Source of the DNA: Atlantibacter subterraneus
Lineage (GTDB): Bacteria > Pseudomonadota > Gammaproteobacteria > Enterobacterales > Enterobacteriaceae
Direction: 5' to 3' (one strand)
NCBI RefSeq assembly: GCF_027853245.1
Contig: NZ_JAPTZM010000008.1
Length of the DNA stretch: 64,000 nucleotides
Part shown: positions 28,148 to 36,719 of the stretch, in pieces
Position numbering within the stretch: the stretch's first letter is position 1
Layout: each line of letters opens with the position of its first letter
The notes under the pieces: generated by a model
What the model saw: only the letters and a program-made list of their open reading frames with translations
Database searches by the model: none
What the model was told of the DNA's origin: nothing
Program-made: the position numbers and the translations under genes

Positions 28148-29659
28148 TTATTCTTCGCCGTTAAATCCGGCGCGGTTCAACAGGAACTGTGCCAGCATCG
28201 CGACCGGACGCCCGGTAGCGCCTTTGGCTTTACCGGAGCGCCAGGCGGTACCGGCGATATCCAGGTGCGCCCAGTTGTATTTGCGGGTAAAGCGCGACAG
28301 GAAGCAGCCGGCAGTGATCGCGCCGCCAGGACGGCCGCCGATGTTAGCCATATCCGCAAAGTTAGAGTCGAGCTGTTCGTAATACTCATCGCTGAGCGGT
28401 AAACGCCATGCGCGATCGCCAGCCTGTTCGGAAGCGCCGATCAGCTCGTGGGCCAGCGGATTGTGGTTCGACATCAACCCGGTAATGTGATGGCCCAGGG
28501 CAATCACGCAGGCACCGGTCAGCGTCGCCACGTCAATCACCACTTCCGGCTCGAAGCGCTCGACGTAGGTCAGCACGTCGCACAGCACCAGACGGCCTTC
28601 GGCGTCGGTATTCAGCACTTCCACGGTTTGCCCGGACATGGTGGTCAGCACATCGCCCGGACGATAGGCCCGCCCGCCTGGCATGTTTTCACAACCCGCC
28701 AGCACACCAATCACATTCAGCGGCAGTTGCAGTTCCGCTACCATGCGCATCACGCCGTAAACCGCCGCCGCGCCGCACATGTCGTATTTCATCTCGTCCA
28801 TGCCTTCGGATGGCTTGATGGAAATACCGCCGGAGTCAAACGTCAGACCTTTGCCCACCAGCACGATCGGACGGGCGTCCGGCGCGCTGCTGCCTTTATA
28901 TTCCATCACCGACATCAGGGATTCGTTTTGCGAGCCAGCGCCCACTGCCAGGTAGGAGTGCATGCCGAGATCTTTCATCTGCTGTTCGCCAATCACGCGG
29001 GTTACCACGTTTTTGCTGAACGAGTCAGCCAGCTGGCGCGCCTGGGAGGCGAGGTACGCGGCGTTGCAGATGTTCGGCGGCATATTGCCTAAATCTTTCG
29101 CGGCCTTAATGCCGGAGGCAATCGCCAGACCGTGCTGGATAGCGCGTTCGCCACTGGTCAGCTCACGGCGCGTCGGCACGTTGAACACCATCTTACGCAG
29201 CGGACGGCGCGGTTCGCTTTTATTGGTTTTGAGTTGATCGAAGCAGTAAAGCGACTCTTTCGCGGTTTCCACCGCCTGGCGCACTTTCCAGTAGGTATTG
29301 CGGCCTTTAACGTGCAGTTCGGTGAGAAAGCACACCGCTTCCATCGAACCGGTATCGTTAAGGGTGTTAATGGTTTTCTGGATCACCTGCTTGTACTGGC
29401 GCTCATCCAGTTCACGCTCTTTACCGCAGCCAATCAGCAAGATACGTTCAGAGAGCACGTTCGGAACGTGGTGAAGCAGAAGGGTTTGGCCCGGCTTGCC
29501 TTCCAGTTCACCGCGACGCAGCAGTGCGCTGATATAGCCGTCGCTGATTTTATCCAGCTGCTCGGCTATCGGGGAGAGGCGGCGCGGCTCAAAAACACCG
29601 ACAACAATGCAGGCACTCCGCTGCTTTTCGGGGCTACCGCTTTTTACACTGAACTCCAT
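28148..29659 (-). CDS. pepA: Leucyl aminopeptidase PepA
   Basis: 503-aa hexameric M17 metallopeptidase, also known as a DNA-binding factor in XerCD recombination at ColE1 cer and in carAB control. The catalytic signature NTDAEGRL (~352-359) and the metal ligands in GKGLTFDSGGISIKP and KYDMCG are all present. The N-terminal macro-like domain covers the first ~170 residues. The 268-bp gap to the divergent lptF holds both promoters; I did not resolve individual sites in it. Confidence 0.98.
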   Translation of the reverse strand: MEFSVKSGSPEKQRSACIVVGVFEPRRLSPIAEQLDKISDGYISALLRRGELEGKPGQTLLLHHVPNVLSERILLIGCGKERELDERQYKQVIQKTINTLNDTGSMEAVCFLTELHVKGRNTYWKVRQAVETAKESLYCFDQLKTNKSEPRRPLRKMVFNVPTRRELTSGERAIQHGLAIASGIKAAKDLGNMPPNICNAAYLASQARQLADSFSKNVVTRVIGEQQMKDLGMHSYLAVGAGSQNESLMSVMEYKGSSAPDARPIVLVGKGLTFDSGGISIKPSEGMDEMKYDMCGAAAVYGVMRMVAELQLPLNVIGVLAGCENMPGGRAYRPGDVLTTMSGQTVEVLNTDAEGRLVLCDVLTYVERFEPEVVIDVATLTGACVIALGHHITGLMSNHNPLAHELIGASEQAGDRAWRLPLSDEYYEQLDSNFADMANIGGRPGGAITAGCFLSRFTRKYNWAHLDIAGTAWRSGKAKGATGRPVAMLAQFLLNRAGFNGEE

Positions 29660-29927
29660 GCACTACGCTCCTGAATCTTAAAGACAACAACGGCGGCTAC
29701 GGATAGAATTGAACGCTTTCGTAACGCTTTGCTCCGCTGTTGCGATGACTTTCGTGTTAATCTTAACGAATGTTGTTACGGTTTAGGCGCGTCAACATCT
29801 TAAGTACTTACCGCTGAGTTTACATATCTTAGCGATCTTTTCGACGACTCAAGAGAATAAATGACGTTTAAGCCATGAAACAAGCGATTTTCCTGCAAAA
29901 AGACTCGTATTCACAGGCGTATTTAAT

Positions 29928-31040
29928 GTGATAATCATAAGATATCTGGTCCGGGAGACGCTCAAAAGCCAACTGGCGATACTGTTCATCCTGCTGCTGA
30001 TCTTCTTTTGCCAGAAGCTCGTCAGGATTTTGGGTGCGGCAGTCGACGGCGAGATCCCGACAAATTTGGTGCTTTCCTTATTGGGTTTAGGCGTGCCTGC
30101 TATGGCGCAACTGATCCTTCCTTTAAGCCTGTTTCTCGCGCTACTGATGACGCTGGGCAAACTGTATACCGAGAGTGAAATCACGGTGATGCATGCCTGC
30201 GGCTTGAGTAAAGCGGTGCTGGTCAAAGCGGCGATGATCCTCGCGCTGTTTACCGGCATTGTGGCGACGGTCAACGTGATGTGGGCCAGCCCCTGGTCGT
30301 CCCGTCATCAGGATGAAGTGCTGGCTGAAGCTAAAGCTAACCCTGGCATGGCGGCGCTGGCGCAGGGGCAGTTCCAGCAGGCCACCGACGGCAACGCCGT
30401 GCTGTTTATTGAAAGCGTTGACGGCAGCAAATTTAACGAGGTGTTCCTGGCGCAACTGCGGCCACGTGGGAATGCGCGGCCTTCCGTCGTGGTGGCGGAT
30501 TCCGGCGAGCTGTCACAGCGCAAAGACGGCACTCAGGTGGTGACCCTGAATCAGGGAACCCGCTTTGAAGGCACCGCGATGCTGCGTGATTTCCGCATCA
30601 CAGACTTTAAAGATTACAAAGCGGTGATTGGCCACCAGGCGGTTGCGCTCGATCCTGAAGATTCTGAACAGATGAGTATGAAAGCGCTGTGGGAATCGGA
30701 TAAACGCCAGGCGCGCGCGGAATTTCACTGGCGTTTGACGCTGGTATTCGCCGTTATCGTCATGGCGCTGATGGTGGTGCCGTTGAGCGTGGTGAACCCG
30801 CGCCAGGGCCGCGTACTTTCTATGCTGCCCGCGATGCTGCTGTATTTAATCTTCTTCTTGCTGCAAACATCACTGCGCTCCAATGGCGCTAAAGGCAAGC
30901 TCGACCCGCTGATCTGGATGTGGGCGGTGAACCTGGCGTATCTGGCGTTAGCGATTGGCCTGAACTTGTGGGATACGGTGCCGATGCGTAAATTGCGCAG
31001 CCGTTTTTCGCATCGAGGAGTGGTGAATGCCGGGATTTAG
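29928..31040 (+). CDS. lptF: LPS export permease LptF
   Basis: 370-aa inner-membrane half of the LptB2FG ABC transporter, which extracts lipopolysaccharide and feeds it to LptC. The YjgP/YjgQ family pattern is clear: three N-terminal helices, a periplasmic beta-jellyroll (~130-270) and three C-terminal helices. It starts with GTG at 29928 (MIIIRYLVRETLKSQ). It overlaps lptG by 14 nt, so the two are translated together. Confidence 0.97.
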   Translation: MIIIRYLVRETLKSQLAILFILLLIFFCQKLVRILGAAVDGEIPTNLVLSLLGLGVPAMAQLILPLSLFLALLMTLGKLYTESEITVMHACGLSKAVLVKAAMILALFTGIVATVNVMWASPWSSRHQDEVLAEAKANPGMAALAQGQFQQATDGNAVLFIESVDGSKFNEVFLAQLRPRGNARPSVVVADSGELSQRKDGTQVVTLNQGTRFEGTAMLRDFRITDFKDYKAVIGHQAVALDPEDSEQMSMKALWESDKRQARAEFHWRLTLVFAVIVMALMVVPLSVVNPRQGRVLSMLPAMLLYLIFFLLQTSLRSNGAKGKLDPLIWMWAVNLAYLALAIGLNLWDTVPMRKLRSRFSHRGVVNAGI

Positions 31041-32109
31041 CGTACTTGACCGATATATCGGCAAAACGATTTTTAACACCATCATGATGACGCTGTTCAT
31101 GCTGGTATCGCTTTCTGGCGTGATCAAGTTTGTCGATCAGCTGAAAAGAACCGGTGAAGGGAGCTATTCCGCCACCGGTGCAGGGATGTATACCCTGCTG
31201 AGCATGCCGAAAGACGTGCAGATTTTCTTCCCGATGGCGGCGCTGCTCGGCGCACTGCTGGGGCTTGGCATGCTGGCTCAGCGTAGCGAGCTGGTGGTGA
31301 TGCAGGCATCCGGCTTTACCCGTATGCAGGTAGCGCTGTCAGTAATGAAAACCGCGATCCCGCTGGTATTGCTGACCATGGCGATTGGTGAATGGGTTGC
31401 GCCGCAGGGCGAACAGATGGCGCGTAACTACCGTGCGCAAATGATGTATGGCGGTTCGCTGCTCTCCACCCAGCAAGGCCTGTGGGCGAAAGACGGCAAT
31501 AATTTTGTCTACATCGAACGCGTAAAAGGCGATAACGAGCTGGGCGGCATCAGTATCTATTCGTTTAACGATCAGCGTCGTCTACAGACGGTTCGCTACG
31601 CCGCTACCGCGACATTTAACCCGGAAACGCGCGTCTGGCAGCTGTCACAGGTGGATGAATCTAATCTGACCAATGATAAGCAGATCACCGGCACCCAGAC
31701 GGTGACCGGAACCTGGAAGACCAAACTTACGCCGGACAAACTGGGCGTGGTGGCGTTGGACCCGGATGCGCTATCTATTAGCGGGCTGCGCGAGTATGTA
31801 CGTTATCTGAAGTCCAGCGGCCAGGATGCCAGCCGTTATCAGCTCAACATGTGGAGCAAAATCTTCCAGCCGCTTTCCGTGGCGGTGATGATGCTGATGG
31901 CGCTGTCGTTTATCTTTGGCCCGCTGCGTAGTGTACCGATGGGCGTGCGGGTGGTAACGGGGATTAGCTTCGGCTTCCTGTTCTACGTGCTTGACCAGAT
32001 ATTTGGCCCGCTGAGCCTGGTGTACAACATCCCGCCGATAATGGGCGCGCTGTTGCCAAGCGCCAGCTTCTTCCTGATCAGCCTCTGGCTACTCATCCGT
32101 AAGTCGTAA
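31027..32109 (+). CDS. lptG: LPS export permease LptG
   Basis: 360-aa partner of LptF in LptB2FG, with the same six-helix plus jellyroll plan. The N-terminus MPGFSVLDRYIGKTIF... includes the lysine-rich segment after helix 1 (VDQLKRTGEG), known in homologues to contact LPS. Its start lies inside the end of lptF and has a GAGGAG site. It is followed by a terminator. Confidence 0.97.
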   Translation: MPGFSVLDRYIGKTIFNTIMMTLFMLVSLSGVIKFVDQLKRTGEGSYSATGAGMYTLLSMPKDVQIFFPMAALLGALLGLGMLAQRSELVVMQASGFTRMQVALSVMKTAIPLVLLTMAIGEWVAPQGEQMARNYRAQMMYGGSLLSTQQGLWAKDGNNFVYIERVKGDNELGGISIYSFNDQRRLQTVRYAATATFNPETRVWQLSQVDESNLTNDKQITGTQTVTGTWKTKLTPDKLGVVALDPDALSISGLREYVRYLKSSGQDASRYQLNMWSKIFQPLSVAVMMLMALSFIFGPLRSVPMGVRVVTGISFGFLFYVLDQIFGPLSLVYNIPPIMGALLPSASFFLISLWLLIRKS

Positions 32110-32113
32110 AGAC

Positions 32114-32142
32114 AAGGGGTGCAGATTGCACCCTTTGTTTTA
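32114..32142 (+). terminator. Terminator after lptFG
   Basis: AAGGGGTGCA and TGCACCCTTT pair around GAT, followed by GTTTTATT, 5 nt after the lptG stop. Confidence 0.82.
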
Positions 32143-32162
32143 TTGCTCGCGCCAGCCAACCG

Positions 32163-33665
32163 CTAACGCCGCCTGCCGCCCAGAATACTCCCCAGCATCC
32201 CGCGCACGATTTGGTTGGTCACCTGGCGTACTGCGCTTTTTGCCATGGTCTGCACCACGCCGTCACGCTTGCCGCCTCGCGGCCCGGTGCTGCCGAACAA
32301 AATATCTTTTAACCCGCCGATAAGGCCGTCGTCCTCTGTCGCCTGAGCGCCTTTAGCCGCTGGCGCGTTGCTTTGCTCCGGTGCATCCGCCACGCGTTTT
32401 TGCAGCATTTCATACGCGGATTCACGGTCGACCGCGTCCTCATATTTGCCATACAGCGAAGAGTGATTAAGCAACCCGTTGCGCTCATCCTCATTCACCG
32501 GCCCCATCCGCGAGCAGGGAGCAATCACCATGGCACGCTCAACCATGGACGGGCTGCCTTTGGCATCCAGAAACGAGATTAACGCCTCGCCGGTGCCCAG
32601 CGCCTGAATGGTCTCTTCGGTATCAAAGGCCGGGTTAGCGCGCATGGTTTGCGCCGCCGCTTTCACCGCCTTTTGGTCTTTTGGCGTAAAGGCGCGTAGC
32701 GCGTGCTGCACCCGGTTGCCCAACTGGCCTAACACCATATCGGGGACATCCGACGGATTCTGGGACACAAACCACACGCCAACGCCCTTCGAGCGGATAA
32801 GGCGGATCACCTGTTCGATTTTATCCAGCAATACCTGCGGGGCATCGTTAAACAGCAAATGCGCCTCGTCGAAGAAAAACACCAGTTTAGGTTTGTCGAG
32901 ATCGCCCGCTTCCGGCAGTTGCTCATACAGTTCGGAGAGCATCCACAGCAGGCTGGCAGCGTAAAGTTTCGGCATTTGATACAGCTTTTCCGCCGACAGG
33001 ATATTCACGATGCCTTTGCCGCTAGCATCGGTGCGCATCCAGTCTTTGATATCCAGCATCGGCTCGCCGAAGAACGCATTGGCTCCCTGCTGCTCAAGGG
33101 TCAGCAGCCCGCGCTGGATAGCGCCTACCGATGCGCTGCTGATATTGCCGTACTGGTTCTGGAATGATTTGGCGTTATCGCCGACGTACTGGGTAATGGC
33201 GCGCAGATCTTTAAAATCGAGCAGCAGCAGCCCTTGCTCATCCGCGATGCGGAAAATGATATTCAGCACCCCGGACTGCACCTCATTCAGGTTCAGCAAC
33301 CGGGCAAGCAGCAGCGGCCCAAGGTCCGAGACTGTGGCCCGCACCGGATGGCCTTTTTCGCCGAAGATATCCCACAGCGTGACCGGGTTGCCGTGTGGCT
33401 GCCAGTCGGTGACGCCGATACCGTTCAGCCGGGCCAGCAGTTTTTCCGATGCCGCGCCTTCCTGCGCGATACCGGTTAAATCACCTTTCACATCCGCCAT
33501 AAATACCGGCACGCCGATATCGGATAACGATTCCGCCAGCTTTTGCAGCGTGACGGTTTTACCGGTCCCTGTCGCCCCGGTGATCAGCCCGTGGCGGTTG
33601 GCCATTTGCGGCAGCAGGTTTAACGTCACGTCCGGCGTTCGGGCGATAAGCAGCGGTGCGGTCAT
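32163..33665 (-). CDS. yjgR: HerA-like P-loop ATPase YjgR (DUF853)
   Basis: 500-aa cytosolic ATPase of the FtsK/HerA superfamily. Walker A is GATGTGKT (~30-37) and Walker B is LVFFFDEAHLL (~260). The C-terminal tail carries the glycine- and arginine-rich GSILGGRRR. The family is conserved in many bacteria, but its cellular role is not established to my knowledge. It is monocistronic, convergent with lptG and divergent from the DHA kinase gene. It is in the expected place before leuX. Confidence 0.93.
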   Translation of the reverse strand: MTAPLLIARTPDVTLNLLPQMANRHGLITGATGTGKTVTLQKLAESLSDIGVPVFMADVKGDLTGIAQEGAASEKLLARLNGIGVTDWQPHGNPVTLWDIFGEKGHPVRATVSDLGPLLLARLLNLNEVQSGVLNIIFRIADEQGLLLLDFKDLRAITQYVGDNAKSFQNQYGNISSASVGAIQRGLLTLEQQGANAFFGEPMLDIKDWMRTDASGKGIVNILSAEKLYQMPKLYAASLLWMLSELYEQLPEAGDLDKPKLVFFFDEAHLLFNDAPQVLLDKIEQVIRLIRSKGVGVWFVSQNPSDVPDMVLGQLGNRVQHALRAFTPKDQKAVKAAAQTMRANPAFDTEETIQALGTGEALISFLDAKGSPSMVERAMVIAPCSRMGPVNEDERNGLLNHSSLYGKYEDAVDRESAYEMLQKRVADAPEQSNAPAAKGAQATEDDGLIGGLKDILFGSTGPRGGKRDGVVQTMAKSAVRQVTNQIVRGMLGSILGGRRR

Positions 33666-33802
33666 GGTGAATTTCCTTGTGGTGGTTTCGCTTAAATCAT
33701 AGGCAATTCACCACGAAAGAACATCGGTAAAATGCTGACTTTGCGGCATATCCCGCATCACCGACTATGCTTTGCATACGGTTTACTTATTTTTTGGAAA
33801 AC

Positions 33803-35443
33803 ATGTCCAGATTCTTTTTTAACGAACGCAAACAGCTGGTCAACGATGCAATTGAAGGTGTTATTCTCGCCGCACAGCATCGTAACCTGACGCGGCTGGA
33901 TATCGACCCGGCGATACGCGTCGTGGTGCGCAGCGACTGGGATAAAAGCAAAGTGGCGGTGATTTCCGGCGGCGGTGCGGGCCATGAACCGGCACACGTC
34001 GGGTTCGTCGGTAAAGGGATGTTAACCGCAGCGGTGTGCGGCGACCTGTTCGCCTCGCCGAGCGTGGATGCGGTACTGAACGCGATTGTTGCCGTAACCG
34101 GCGATCGCGGCTGCCTGTTAATCGTCAAAAACTACACTGGCGACCGGCTCAACTTCGGTCTGGCGGCGGAGAAAGCCAAACGCCACGGCCTGAAGGTTGA
34201 GATGGTGATTGTGGCGGACGACATCGCCCTGCCGGATAACAAACAGCCGCGCGGTATTGCGGGTACGGCGCTGGTGCATAAAATCGCCGGATTCGCGGCG
34301 GAGCAGGGCAGATCCCTGAGCGAAGTGCGCGACCTGGCCGATGCCGCCAGCCAGCGCGTCTGGAGCCTGGGCGTGGCGATGCAGACCTGCAACCTGCCGG
34401 GCAGCGAAGAGGAGAACCGCATCCAGCCGGGTAAAATTGAGCTGGGATTGGGGATCCACGGCGAGCCGGGCGCCAGCATCGTCGAGACGCATAATAGCAA
34501 AGAGATTGTGACGCAGCTGGTGGATGCACTGCAGCAAAAAACCGGGCCGGATGCCCGGCTGGCGGTGATGATCAACAACCTGGGCGGGGTTTCCGCACTT
34601 GAGATGGCGCTGCTGACTAAAGAGCTGGCGCACTCGCGCCTGAGCGAGCAGATTGATTACCTGATTGGCCCGGCGGCGCTGGTGAGCGCGCTGGATATGA
34701 AAGGTTTCTCGCTTTCAGCCATCACGCTGGATGAGACATTTGAAAAGGCGTTAAAGGCCAGCGTTGAGACGGCGGGCTGGCAGCCGCCCGTGCCGTTCCG
34801 CACGGTGAAAGCCCAGCCGCATAACCCGATTTACAATCGCATGGACGTTACGCCCAGCGAGAACGCCGCCACGAAGCAGATTGTCGCCACGGCGACCGAC
34901 ACGTTAATCGGCCTGGAGAACCGGCTGAACGCGCTGGATGCCAAAGTGGGCGACGGCGATACCGGCTCGACGTTTGCCGAAGGTGCGCGCGACATCAAAC
35001 ACCAGCTCGATGCCGGGCAACTGCCGCTTAACGATACCGGTGCGCTATTACTGCTTATCGGCGAGCGGCTGGCTACCGTAATGGGTGGCTCAAGCGGGGT
35101 GCTGATGTCGATCTTCTTTACCGCTGCCGGGCAGAAAGTGGCGGAAGGGGAACAACTGGCTCAGGCATTGCAAGTTGGTTTGCAGCAAATGAAACGCTAC
35201 GGCGGCGCGGACCTGGGTGACAGAACGTTAATCGACGCCTTGCAACCCGCGCTGGAAGCGCTGGCGGGTGAGGGGCTGGAGGCTGCGGTTAAAGCGGCGA
35301 AGCAGGGCGCGGAGGCGACGGCACAGATTCAGAAGGCCAATGCCGGTCGCTCGTCATACGTGAACAGCGAGAACCTGAACGGCGTGCCGGACCCGGGAGC
35401 CGTTGCGGTGGCCGAGGTGTTTGTGGCGCTGGTTAAGCAGTGA
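33803..35443 (+). CDS. ATP-dependent dihydroxyacetone kinase (DhaK-DhaL fusion)
   Basis: 546-aa single-chain kinase that phosphorylates dihydroxyacetone (and perhaps other small aldoses) with ATP. The K domain (1-330) has SGGGAGHEPAH and the histidine that binds substrate covalently (GLGIHGEPGAS, ~215-225). The L domain (~365-546) has the Mg-ATP aspartates in DAKVGDGDTGSTF and the GGSSG loop. It resembles the Citrobacter freundii-type enzyme, not the PEP-dependent DhaKLM. The start at 33803 (MSRFFFNERKQL) has GGA upstream and is preferred over 33767. No glycerol dehydrogenase gene is near. Confidence 0.9.
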   Translation: MSRFFFNERKQLVNDAIEGVILAAQHRNLTRLDIDPAIRVVVRSDWDKSKVAVISGGGAGHEPAHVGFVGKGMLTAAVCGDLFASPSVDAVLNAIVAVTGDRGCLLIVKNYTGDRLNFGLAAEKAKRHGLKVEMVIVADDIALPDNKQPRGIAGTALVHKIAGFAAEQGRSLSEVRDLADAASQRVWSLGVAMQTCNLPGSEEENRIQPGKIELGLGIHGEPGASIVETHNSKEIVTQLVDALQQKTGPDARLAVMINNLGGVSALEMALLTKELAHSRLSEQIDYLIGPAALVSALDMKGFSLSAITLDETFEKALKASVETAGWQPPVPFRTVKAQPHNPIYNRMDVTPSENAATKQIVATATDTLIGLENRLNALDAKVGDGDTGSTFAEGARDIKHQLDAGQLPLNDTGALLLLIGERLATVMGGSSGVLMSIFFTAAGQKVAEGEQLAQALQVGLQQMKRYGGADLGDRTLIDALQPALEALAGEGLEAAVKAAKQGAEATAQIQKANAGRSSYVNSENLNGVPDPGAVAVAEVFVALVKQ

Positions 35444-35453
35444 TGCGCAGAAT

Positions 35454-35478
35454 CGGATGCTGTTTTTTTCAGCATCCG
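35454..35478. repeat. Inverted repeat after the DHA kinase gene, possible terminator
   Basis: CGGATGCTG (35454-35462) pairs with CAGCATCCG (35470-35478) around a T7 loop. The T-run is in the loop, not after the stem, so termination activity is uncertain. Confidence 0.5.
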
Positions 35479-35501
35479 AGTTATGGGGTAAGGGATAACT
35501 G

Positions 35502-35529
35502 TTGCGCGTGAGGGAGTTGCAGGTATAAT
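35502..35529 (+). promoter_or_regulatory. leuX promoter
   Basis: -35 TTGCGC (35502-35507), 16-bp spacer and a perfect -10 TATAAT (35524-35529), about 30 bp before the mature tRNA 5' end. Confidence 0.8.
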
Positions 35530-35558
35530 CCACAACGTTTTCCGCATACCTCTTCAGT

Positions 35559-35643
35559 GCCGAAGTGGCGAAATCGGTAGACGCAGTTGATTCAAAATCA
35601 ACCGTAGAAATACGTGCCGGTTCGAGTCCGGCCTTCGGCACCA
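35559..35643 (+). tRNA. leuX: tRNA-Leu (anticodon CAA)
   Basis: 85-nt tRNA with acceptor stem GCCGAAG / CTTCGGC, discriminator A and encoded CCA. The anticodon stem GTTGA/TCAAC frames the loop TTCAAAA (anticodon CAA, reading UUG). It has the long variable arm typical of tRNA-Leu and T-loop TTCGAGT. leuX is a known insertion hotspot for genomic islands. Here the coding sequence is complete, and island DNA begins right after it. I found no second copy of the tRNA 3' end in the window, so the right attachment site is probably beyond 64,000 or has been lost. Confidence 0.97.
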
Positions 35644-35792
35644 AAAACGATTGTGATAATCGGAAAATCTACAACAATCAATACGTTGTACAATGAAGCT
35701 GGACGTTGACGGCAACTACAAAATGGCCGCATCTCCGGCTTTTTTTGTTTATAAAGCCTCGGGCCGGATCTTTTCACTCACTCCCTGTTTTG

Positions 35793-36719
35793 TCAATCTA
35801 TCTCCACGCAACTTCTGAGCATCTCGACATTGTGTTCAATATAGCTGAGCGTCACCTTAATATCGCGGTGGCCGAGTAGTTTCTGCGTGACATACAGATT
35901 TTGCTCCGGTTTTTGCATTAATTCTGTGGCCACGGTATGACGGTAGCGGTGTGATGAAAAACGGCTGTGGCAGGCATCGCTGAGTTTGGCAAAGAAATAA
36001 CTCACCTGATTTTCCGTCATCGGTTTCCCCTGGCGCAGCGTCCTCCGACTGAAACGATTGATGTTGAACAACTGATCGTCAGCCCGTATTCCTTTTGTTT
36101 TAGCTTCTTCAAGCAGATGCTCCAGATAGGGCCGCAGCCGGGAGGCAATGGGAACGATATGTTCATCATGGCTTTTGCTGCCTTCGCTCTGAATAAACAG
36201 CGTGTCATGGACCAGATCGATATCCCTGACCCGCAGGTGAATAAGCTGATTCAGCCGGATAGCGGTGTAGTTGAAGGTTTCGACCACGGTCAGCCAAAAC
36301 CATGCCGGATATAAAGGCGAACGATAGCCGCGCTGCATTTTCTCCCGTTCGATAAATTGGTTCAGCACTTTGCGGGATGCAAGGATTTGCTCGCGGGTCA
36401 GGGTTTTCTTTTTCTTACGAGATTCCCTCAGCGATGTTTTCTGGAACGGATTGATGAACTGCTCCAGTAGCCCCTGTTCAATGGCGAAGTTATACAAGGC
36501 TCGCATATGGCGCATATAGTGGTTCCAGCTCACCGGCTTGATACAGCGCACATTTAGCAGGTAGTGACGCCACTCCAGCACCATATGCGACGTCACTTCG
36601 GCGGGTAACACGTTGCGCCAGTGAGTGAATTGATTTACTGCCGTGCGATAACAGCTCTGGGTGTCAGGTCGCAATAAGCGGGCAAAAAAATACTCTTCCA
36701 GGATCTGTTCAAAGGTCAT
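35793..36719 (-). CDS. int: Tyrosine integrase of the leuX island
   Basis: 308-aa tyrosine recombinase that should catalyse integration and excision at leuX. It has an N-terminal SAM-like core-binding domain (~1-100) and a C-terminal catalytic domain with a complete set of residues: Arg in YTAIRLNQL, HRYRHT, GHRDIKVTLSYIEH with the nucleophile Tyr. The start at 36719 is chosen because GAAGGAAG lies upstream; it overlaps the relaxase stop by 11 nt, so integrase and relaxase are co-translated, the arrangement of MobH-type ICEs. It is 150 bp from the tRNA end, as expected for an attachment-site-proximal integrase. Confidence 0.9.
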   Translation of the reverse strand: MTFEQILEEYFFARLLRPDTQSCYRTAVNQFTHWRNVLPAEVTSHMVLEWRHYLLNVRCIKPVSWNHYMRHMRALYNFAIEQGLLEQFINPFQKTSLRESRKKKKTLTREQILASRKVLNQFIEREKMQRGYRSPLYPAWFWLTVVETFNYTAIRLNQLIHLRVRDIDLVHDTLFIQSEGSKSHDEHIVPIASRLRPYLEHLLEEAKTKGIRADDQLFNINRFSRRTLRQGKPMTENQVSYFFAKLSDACHSRFSSHRYRHTVATELMQKPEQNLYVTQKLLGHRDIKVTLSYIEHNVEMLRSCVEID